From contig JAIOSH010000240.1 of the NCBI GenBank assembly GCA_021107685.1, forward strand, positions 1 through 11,554: 11,554 nucleotides of DNA. The letters are read 5' to 3'. A program made the position numbers and the translations under genes. Source of the stretch: Bacteroidales bacterium (GTDB taxonomy: Bacteria; Bacteroidota; Bacteroidia; Bacteroidales; SMBSF39). The notes beneath the pieces were generated by a model, which was not told the DNA's origin, did not search any database, and was given only the letters and a program-made list of their open reading frames with translations. Positions 6,753 to 11,554 of the stretch are shown piece by piece (the stretch's first letter is position 1; each line of letters begins with the position of its first letter).

Positions 6753-7289
6753 CTATTTCTTTTTAAAATTTATTTGCTTAATTAAATTGTTAGCAACAGC
6801 ATAAATATTAGTTTCATTAATATTATAAATAATATGATGATGAACATTCCATTTATTTATGACTTTTTTAACTAAACTATCTCTAACAACCCAAATCATA
6901 ATTAAATCAGGAAAAACTATTAATTTATCAATTATTTCTGTCCAGCCATAAGCTTCAAGCTCTAATCCGCCAATTTCATCAATAACAACAATATCATTTT
7001 TTTTTAAATTTAATGAGTCTATTGCTTTTTTGCCAAAAGAAATTCCTTTGGGATTAAAATAGAAATGTTTGTATTTTCTCCAATTTTCAAAGCCTGTTCT
7101 ATTACATAAAAGGACACTTTCACCTGTTTTTACATTAATAACATCAAAACTGCTACGCTGATCATTCTCCCAGAAACCTTTAGAAATAATTCCACCTATT
7201 GAAAATTTTTTCTGCTTTAAAATATCAATTAAATCAATAACAAATGTAGTTTTTCCCGAGCCTTTTGTTCCTGTTATAATAAATACCAT
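6753..7289 (-). CDS. THEP1-like P-loop nucleoside-triphosphatase
   Basis: The 178-residue cytoplasmic protein has a Walker A loop GTKGSGKTT (7-15) at the very N-terminus and a Walker B strand DIVVIDEIGGLE (99-110) with Asp104-Glu105. Between them, GGIISKGFW and RSSFDVINVKTGE (45-57) fit the GF...R.GF.ivdl.tGe pattern of the THEP1/NTPase_1 family, whose characterised members hydrolyse NTPs slowly and lack a clear cellular role. There is no ABC signature (LSGGQ), so it is not an ECF A component. Its ATG directly abuts the queA TAA (TAAATG), implying coupled translation, and the next gene 17 bp on encodes the ECF-like membrane protein. Possible jobs are energising or regulating that transporter or phosphorylating its substrate; none is shown by sequence. 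Confidence 0.8.
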   Translation of the reverse strand: MVFIITGTKGSGKTTFVIDLIDILKQKKFSIGGIISKGFWENDQRSSFDVINVKTGESVLLCNRTGFENWRKYKHFYFNPKGISFGKKAIDSLNLKKNDIVVIDEIGGLELEAYGWTEIIDKLIVFPDLIMIWVVRDSLVKKVINKWNVHHHIIYNINETNIYAVANNLIKQINFKKK

Positions 7290-8555
7290 TTAATCATTAG
7301 TTTTTAATTTATTAAAGAATAAACAACTATCACCATAGCTTAAAAAGCGAAAATTATGCGATAAAGCATACTCGTAAACTTTTTTCCAGTCTTTACCAAT
7401 AAATGCTGCAACAAGTAATAATAATGTGCTTTTAGGTTGGTGAAAATTAGTGATAATTCCTTTTGCAATCCTAAATTCATATCCCGGAACTATTATTAAT
7501 TGAGTTGTTCCTGTTAAAGTATTTAAATTATTTTTATCCAAATATTTTATCACGGCTGACAATGAATCCTTAACCGAAATTTTCGTAAAATCCTGCTTGT
7601 GTTTCGACAAGTATTTCTTGTCATAAGGAAACCATTGTTCTATAAAAAATTCATCCAAAAAGTAATCATTAATAATTAGCTTTACACCAAACCAGTAAAG
7701 ACTTTCCAATGTACGCAAGGTAGTTGTACCAACTGAAATAATATTTCCGTTAATATTTTGTAATATTTTTTTTATAGTGTTTTTTTTAATAAAGATCTGT
7801 TCAGTGTGCATTTGGTGATCTTTAATTGTTGGCGAGCTTACCGGTTTAAATGTTCCGGCACTTACATGCAGCGTTAACTGTTCAAATTGTATTTTTTTTT
7901 CTTTCAGGCTGTTAAAAACATTTTCGGTAAAATGCAAGCCTGCTGTTGGTGCTGCTACAGAACCATTATTTTTTGCATAAACTGTTTGATAACGAATTTT
8001 ATCCGATTCAACAGCTTCACGGTTCAAATAAGGTGGTAAAGGGACCAAGCCTGAAATTTCTAAAATTTCAGAAAATGTTAAATCTTCCGGATACCATTTA
8101 AATTCAATTAGCGAAGTATTATCTAATTGATTTTTTCTTTTTGCAATTAACTTGTATTTTCTCTTATTATAAACGAAATTTTTTACCAAATCACCTATTT
8201 TCCATTTTTTTGAATTACCTATCATACATTTCCATATAGAATAAGATTTCTGGTTAAAAGCCAACTGTATTTCCCTGGTTGGTGAAACAGGTTCCAAACA
8301 AAATATTTCAATTTTAGCCCCTGTATCTTTTTGAAAAACCAATCTTGCCTGTATTACCTTTGTTTCATTATATATTAATAAACTATTAGCAGGAATAGAT
8401 TGCGCTATATTCTTAAAAACACCTTCATTTATTATACCATTTTTATAAATAATCAGTTTTGAATTATCTCTTTGGTCTAAAGGAAACAAGGCGATTTTCC
8501 CTTGTGGAAGCATATAATTATAATCGGATATTGAAATATTTTGAAGTTTATTCAT
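7290..8555 (-). CDS. queA: Long QueA-like S-adenosylmethionine:tRNA ribosyltransferase-isomerase
   Basis: QueA transfers the ribosyl part of S-adenosylmethionine to preQ1 in the wobble position of tRNAs with GUN anticodons, giving epoxyqueuosine. The family motifs are present: NETKVIQARL (63-72), GLVPLPPYL (169-177), YQTVYAKNNGSVAAPTAGL (189-207), LHVSAGTFKPV (229-239), HQMHTE (247-252), VGTTTLRTLES (275-285), TNFHQPKSTLLLLVAAF (369-385) and RFLSYGDS (403-410). At 421 residues it exceeds the usual 340-360; the extra length is largely an insertion at about 288-345, between VGTT and the TNFH motif, plus a longer N-terminal half. A similar long form is, as I recall, common in Bacteroidota and may coexist with a canonical QueA, so the exact substrate is uncertain. 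It leads an operon with the NTPase and ECF-like gene and starts at ATG 8555. Confidence 0.88.
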   Translation of the reverse strand: MNKLQNISISDYNYMLPQGKIALFPLDQRDNSKLIIYKNGIINEGVFKNIAQSIPANSLLIYNETKVIQARLVFQKDTGAKIEIFCLEPVSPTREIQLAFNQKSYSIWKCMIGNSKKWKIGDLVKNFVYNKRKYKLIAKRKNQLDNTSLIEFKWYPEDLTFSEILEISGLVPLPPYLNREAVESDKIRYQTVYAKNNGSVAAPTAGLHFTENVFNSLKEKKIQFEQLTLHVSAGTFKPVSSPTIKDHQMHTEQIFIKKNTIKKILQNINGNIISVGTTTLRTLESLYWFGVKLIINDYFLDEFFIEQWFPYDKKYLSKHKQDFTKISVKDSLSAVIKYLDKNNLNTLTGTTQLIIVPGYEFRIAKGIITNFHQPKSTLLLLVAAFIGKDWKKVYEYALSHNFRFLSYGDSCLFFNKLKTND

Positions 8556-8643
8556 GCTATTTATTTATAAAATGGCGTAAAATTATAAATATTTACAATA
8601 TGATTAAAATAACTATTTTAAAAAAAATAATATATATCAATTG

Positions 8644-8671
8644 TTGTTTTTTAATATATTTTGTAATTTTA
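8644..8671 (+). promoter_or_regulatory. Candidate promoter for pssA
   Basis: TTG at 8644-8646 and TAATTTTA at 8664-8671 are 17 bp apart, close to the Bacteroidota pattern TTTG-N17-19-TAnnTTTG but with the last base of the -7 box wrong. Predicted leader is about 50 bases. The 175-bp queA-pssA divergent region must hold promoters for both genes; none is clear for queA. Confidence 0.3.
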
Positions 8672-8730
8672 CATAAATTTAATTTCAAATTATTTTTAAA
8701 ATAAGTAAAGTCTGTTAACAATATTATTAA

Positions 8731-9471
8731 ATGCAAATGAAAAAACAAATACCTAATTTTTTTACTTTATTAAATCTTCTTTGTGGTTGCATCGCAATTG
8801 TTGCAGCTTTTCATCACAATCTTATTATTTCAGCTTATTTAATTGGAATTGCAGCTTTTTTCGACTTTATTGATGGAGTTGCAGCACGTTTATTAAAAGT
8901 TACATCAGAGATTGGAAAACAACTTGATTCCTTAGCTGATATTGTTTCATTTGGTGTTGTTCCCGGAATAATAATATTTGTATTAATTGATAATAATAAT
9001 ACACCTATTATTGAGATAGGAAACCTCAATATAATTCCTTATATTGCTTTCATAATTCCAATATTTTCTGCTTTAAGATTAGCAAAATTCAATATTGATA
9101 CTCGCCAGACTGTTTCTTTCATCGGGCTGCCAACCCCTGCAAATGCAATTTTAATAGGTTCATTTCCTCTTATTTTAAATCAAGAATCCTCTTTTGTTAC
9201 ATTAAACCTGGATTTTATTTCTTTTGTGTTTTCAAATCCTTATTTTTTGATAATAATTACTATTCTTCTGTCATATCTTTTAATTGCAGAAATAAGATTA
9301 TTTTCCTTAAAATTTCAAAATTTCAAATGGAGCGATAATCCAATACGATATATATTTTTAGGAATTTCATTAATATTAATTTGTATTTTTTATTACGTAG
9401 CTATTCCGATTATCATATCTTTGTATATTATTTTATCAATTATAAAAACTCGTTTTAAACAAACATTCTAA
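8731..9471 (+). CDS. pssA: CDP-diacylglycerol-serine O-phosphatidyltransferase
   Basis: This integral membrane enzyme makes phosphatidylserine from CDP-diacylglycerol and L-serine, the precursor of phosphatidylethanolamine. The CDP-alcohol phosphotransferase signature is complete: Asp45, Asp48-Gly49, Ala52-Arg53, then Gly62, Asp66 and Asp70 with the canonical x8-G-x3-D-x3-D spacing. IPNFFTLLNLLCGC at the N-terminus and LRLAKFNID with FIGLPTPANA in the middle are typical of type II PssA. There are about six to eight hydrophobic segments over 246 residues, normal length for the family. The second ATG (8737, giving MKKQIPNF) is as likely a start as 8731, because homologues usually begin there. 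It is divergent from queA; a terminator-like hairpin follows it. Confidence 0.93.
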   Translation: MQMKKQIPNFFTLLNLLCGCIAIVAAFHHNLIISAYLIGIAAFFDFIDGVAARLLKVTSEIGKQLDSLADIVSFGVVPGIIIFVLIDNNNTPIIEIGNLNIIPYIAFIIPIFSALRLAKFNIDTRQTVSFIGLPTPANAILIGSFPLILNQESSFVTLNLDFISFVFSNPYFLIIITILLSYLLIAEIRLFSLKFQNFKWSDNPIRYIFLGISLILICIFYYVAIPIIISLYIILSIIKTRFKQTF

Positions 9472-9500
9472 CCTGAATTATTCGGGCTAAAACTTTTTTT
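9472..9500 (+). terminator. Rho-independent terminator-like hairpin after pssA
   Basis: CCTGAA (9472-9477), loop TTA and TTCGGG (9481-9486) form a 6-bp stem with one G-T pair, beginning one base after the pssA stop, and a run of seven T follows at 9494-9500 after a 7-base spacer. The spacer weakens the case for classical termination. Confidence 0.45.
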
Positions 9501-9546
9501 AATTGATTAAATAATTAAATAATTTACTAATATAAAATATATATAA

Positions 9547-9798
9547 ATGAGATACATAGCAGAAATTGATGTAATGCCTTTAAAAAATTTATTAGACCCA
9601 CAAGGTAAAGCTGTAACTTCAAGTATGAAAAACCTTGGTTTGTCTGAAATTACTAATGTAAGAATCGGTAAACATATTACTCTCGAAGTTGAAGCTGATA
9701 AAAAAGAAAAAGCTTTTGAAAAAGTAGAAAAAGCTTGTAAAGAATTACTTTCCAACCCAATAATAGAAAGTTATAAATTTAAAATTGCAGAAATGTAA
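9547..9798 (+). CDS. purS: Phosphoribosylformylglycinamidine synthase subunit PurS
   Basis: The 83-residue cytoplasmic protein matches PurS, the small subunit that bridges PurQ (glutaminase) and PurL (synthetase) in the FGAM synthase complex of purine synthesis. The start MRYIAEIDVMPLKNLLDPQGKA carries the family's LDPQGKAV motif (16-23), followed by LGLSEITNVRIGKHITLEVEA (30-50, the VRxGK strand) and the end LLSNPIIESYKFKI. Length equals the usual ~80 residues. No purQ or purL is adjacent, so these would be elsewhere. It starts at ATG 9547, 75 bp after pssA, and ends 43 bp before tatC; the T-run hairpin between pssA and purS suggests a separate transcript, although an A/T-only upstream region gives no clear promoter. 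Confidence 0.93.
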   Translation: MRYIAEIDVMPLKNLLDPQGKAVTSSMKNLGLSEITNVRIGKHITLEVEADKKEKAFEKVEKACKELLSNPIIESYKFKIAEM

Positions 9799-9825
9799 AC
9801 CTCATTTACATTTAATCTAAAATCG

Positions 9826-9842
9826 TTAATACAATGTATTAA
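9826..9842. repeat. Perfect inverted repeat abutting the tatC start
   Basis: TTAATACA (9826-9833), a single central A and TGTATTAA (9835-9842) are exact reverse complements, and the last base is the A of the tatC ATG. The same stretch encodes a two-codon frame ATG-TAT-TAA (9834-9842) whose stop overlaps the tatC start by one base (TAATG). It could be an operator or a translation-controlling structure; chance in AT-rich DNA is possible. Confidence 0.4.
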
Positions 9843-10687
9843 TGCACAAAGAAATTCCAAATAAAAAAGAAAATAGAACCGCCTCAAAAAAAGAAATGAC
9901 TTTTTGGCAACATCTTGAAGAATTACGCTGGCATTTAATTCGTTCAATATTTGCTGTCCTGATAATTGCTACAATTGCTTTTTTGAACAGAAAATTAATT
10001 TTTGACATAATAATTTTAGCTCCTAAAGACTCCGAATTCATTACAAATCGCCTGCTATGCAAATTAGCCGATTTAATTTCAATAAATGCTTTATGTATTG
10101 ACAATCTATCATTGAAAATTATAAATATTAAGATGTCGGGTCAGTTTCTGACACACATGTATATTTCTTTTGTAGCAGGATTTATTATTGCTGTACCATA
10201 TATAATATGGGAAATATGGAGGTTTATAACACCTGCCCTTCATTCAAAAGAAAGAAAACATTCATCGGGTGCTGTTTTGGTTTGCTCTTTTCTTTTTTTA
10301 ACAGGTGTATTATTTAGCTATTTTCTAATTGTTCCGCTCACAATAAATTTTTTAGGCTCATATCATGTAAGCGATTTTGTTACAAATCAAATTTCATTAA
10401 ATTCATATATAAGTACAGTTGTTTCTGTTACTTTTGCTGTCGGGGTGGTTTTCGAGCTTCCTGTTTTAGTATATTTTCTGACGAGAGTCGGAATAATTAC
10501 ACCTTCATTTATGCGAAAGAACAGAAAAATCACCATAGTAATTATCTTAATTTTATCAGCTATAATTACACCGCCGGACGTTTTTAGCCAGATATTAGTT
10601 TGCATCCCATTGCTCGGACTTTATGAACTCAGCATTCATATTTCTGAAAAGGTATATGCTAAAAGATCAATGGATTTAATGGGTTAA
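9842..10687 (+). CDS. tatC: Sec-independent protein translocase TatC
   Basis: TatC is the inner-membrane receptor that recognises twin-arginine signal peptides of folded cargo. The 281-residue protein has a charged N-terminus and the hallmark FWQHLEELRWHLIRS (21-35), with Glu27 aligning to the essential Glu of the first cytoplasmic segment. SGQFLTHMYISFVAGFIIAVPY (99-120) precedes EIWRFITPALHSKERK (124-139), including the conserved Glu137; FELPV (204-208) and TPPDVFSQ (243-250) complete the family pattern with about six membrane helices. The first periplasmic loop is long (about 58-98, with Cys73 and Cys85), as usual for Bacteroidota and unlike the short E. coli loop. tatA is not adjacent. 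Its stop overlaps the convergent hydrolase by 12 bp. Confidence 0.96.
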   Translation: MHKEIPNKKENRTASKKEMTFWQHLEELRWHLIRSIFAVLIIATIAFLNRKLIFDIIILAPKDSEFITNRLLCKLADLISINALCIDNLSLKIINIKMSGQFLTHMYISFVAGFIIAVPYIIWEIWRFITPALHSKERKHSSGAVLVCSFLFLTGVLFSYFLIVPLTINFLGSYHVSDFVTNQISLNSYISTVVSVTFAVGVVFELPVLVYFLTRVGIITPSFMRKNRKITIVIILILSAIITPPDVFSQILVCIPLLGLYELSIHISEKVYAKRSMDLMG

Positions 10688-11446
10688 AAATTCACTGAAT
10701 ATTTTATATAGCTCATCAGGTGCATCAACATGTACCCAATGACTTGCACTTTTAATAGTATGAATTTCCGCACAGGGGAAATTTTTATAAATCAAATTAA
10801 AATCTTCATTAGTTATATAATCAGAAACTCCGCCACGTATAAATAAAGCTGGTTTTTTAAATTTTTTACCAGAATTTATTCCTTTTAAAATCTCCTTATA
10901 ATTATTACTTATTGCTTCTAAGTTTATTCGCCAGGCAAATTTATTCTTATTTATCCTGTAAAGATTTTTTAAAATTAATTGCCTTATCCAAAAACTATCA
11001 ATTGTTTCTGATAAAAATTCATCAACTTCTATTCTGAATTTTATATTTTCAAAATTCACAGATAACATAGTTTTAATTATATCAGTATGTGTTTTAAGCA
11101 AGGTATACTGTCTTAGGTTTATATCAATTATTATAAGTTTTTCTAATAGTTCAGGATATGAAAGAGCAAGGTTCATAGCAACTTTACCACCCATTGAATG
11201 ACCAATTATTATTGTTTTATCAAGTTTATGTTCTGTGATAAATTCCCTGATATCATCAGTCATTACAGAATAATTAAAAATTTTACTATGTGGTGATCGT
11301 CCGTGATTACGCAAATCTAAAATAAATACTTTAAATCTCTTTGAAATTTTTTTACCTAAGGTTACCCAGTTATCCGAAATACCAAAAATACCGTGTAGTA
11401 TAATTACAGGTTGGCCAGAACCGTACTTTCGGTAAAACAGTTTCAT
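10676..11446 (-). CDS. Alpha/beta hydrolase, YbfF-like esterase
   Basis: The 256-residue cytoplasmic protein has a full alpha/beta-hydrolase fold: oxyanion HG at 18-19, LDLRNHGRSPHS (43-54), the nucleophile elbow GHSMGG (82-87, Ser84), an acid candidate at Asp209 in FIRGGVSDY and the catalytic His at 236 in ASHWVHVDAP. The DLRNHGRSP motif and length favour the YbfF/ABHD11-like esterase group, which cleaves acyl esters or thioesters; the substrate cannot be told. It has no signal peptide. Its ATG overlaps the lnt stop in ATGA, so it is translationally coupled to lnt, and its 3' end overlaps tatC tail to tail. An acyl-ester role tied to the lipoprotein gene is suggested only by this coupling. 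Confidence 0.88.
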   Translation of the reverse strand: MKLFYRKYGSGQPVIILHGIFGISDNWVTLGKKISKRFKVFILDLRNHGRSPHSKIFNYSVMTDDIREFITEHKLDKTIIIGHSMGGKVAMNLALSYPELLEKLIIIDINLRQYTLLKTHTDIIKTMLSVNFENIKFRIEVDEFLSETIDSFWIRQLILKNLYRINKNKFAWRINLEAISNNYKEILKGINSGKKFKKPALFIRGGVSDYITNEDFNLIYKNFPCAEIHTIKSASHWVHVDAPDELYKIFSEFLTH

Positions 11447-11554
11447 TTTTTTCTAATAATTCCCATTGAAATTGTTATTAAAATAAATAAGGCACTGACA
11501 AACATTGAAATTCTGCCAATATAATTGCCATATTTAACATAAAAAGTCAAATCC
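11443..11554 (-). CDS. lnt: C-terminal end of apolipoprotein N-acyltransferase (5' truncated)
   Basis: The last 36 codons of a minus-strand gene enter from the right edge and end in TGA at 11443-11445. The peptide opens DLTFYVKYGNYIGRIS, then MFVSALFILITISMGIIRKK. The T-x-Y-x-x-x-G-x-x-I-G-R pattern followed by a single hydrophobic helix and a Lys/Arg end is what closes Bacteroidota Lnt, just after the nitrilase-like domain. Lnt adds the third acyl chain to lipoproteins at the inner membrane, which fits a phylum rich in lipoproteins such as GldD. The stop overlaps the hydrolase ATG by ATGA. The call rests on a short fragment, so an unrelated membrane protein cannot be fully excluded. Confidence 0.68.
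   Translation of the reverse strand, partial: DLTFYVKYGNYIGRISMFVSALFILITISMGIIRKK

Noticed and set aside
8459..8704. A plus-strand frame overlapping the queA start and the divergent spacer
   Set aside because: It lies antisense to a well-supported queA N-terminus and its composition is that of translated A/T-rich spacer.
8556..8730. Possible preQ1 riboswitch upstream of queA
   Set aside because: Read on the minus strand, the region has almost no G or C, no C-rich stem-loop and no A-rich tail followed by a ribosome-binding site, so the known preQ1 folds are not supported.
9507..9755. A minus-strand frame antisense to purS
   Set aside because: PurS on the plus strand has clear family motifs; the antisense frame is a Ser/Leu-rich shadow.

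Overview
The window is a chromosomal stretch of a low-GC (roughly 30 % by eye) member of the Bacteroidota. The strongest lineage markers are the gliding/type IX secretion-associated pair gldE-gldD directly downstream of ssb, a Bacteroidota-type long QueA homologue, a TatC with the long first periplasmic loop usual for this phylum, and start regions without clear Shine-Dalgarno sequences. A truncated QmoC/HdrC-like membrane subunit and a pyrophosphate-dependent phosphofructokinase suggest an anaerobic or energy-limited lifestyle; that is inference. No phage, insertion sequence, CRISPR array, tRNA or rRNA gene is visible.

Layout. Positions 1-252 (+) hold the 3' end of a quinone-linked membrane oxidoreductase subunit. 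It converges on a minus-strand block running right to left: ssb (4252-3824), gldE (3547-2207), gldD (2203-1577) and pfp (1524-304). The 276 bp between ssb and gldE contain an unusual heptamer-based inverted repeat and an 18-bp perfect palindrome. Next comes a lone minus-strand outer-membrane beta-barrel gene (5185-4445) with an Arg-rich tail, then a 326-bp AT-rich gap. The minus-strand operon 8555-5512 follows: a long queA homologue, a THEP1-like P-loop NTPase whose ATG abuts the queA stop, and a 407-residue membrane protein that looks like an ECF transporter S component fused to a degenerate EcfT-like domain. A divergent intergenic region leads to plus-strand pssA, purS and tatC. tatC converges, with a 12-bp overlap, on a minus-strand alpha/beta hydrolase, which itself overlaps by 4 bp (ATGA) the 3' end of lnt at the right edge.

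How the genes relate. Most are housekeeping: DNA replication and repair (ssb), glycolysis (pfp), phospholipid synthesis (pssA), purine synthesis (purS), protein export (tatC), lipoprotein acylation (lnt) and tRNA modification (queA). The part most worth a second look is queA-NTPase-membrane protein. It has the outline of a vitamin- or base-type ECF transporter, but the T-like half lacks a recognisable Ala-Arg-Gly/Ser coupling motif and the adjacent P-loop protein is of the THEP1 type rather than an ABC ATPase. A link to queuosine precursor uptake or another small molecule is a hypothesis based on gene order only.
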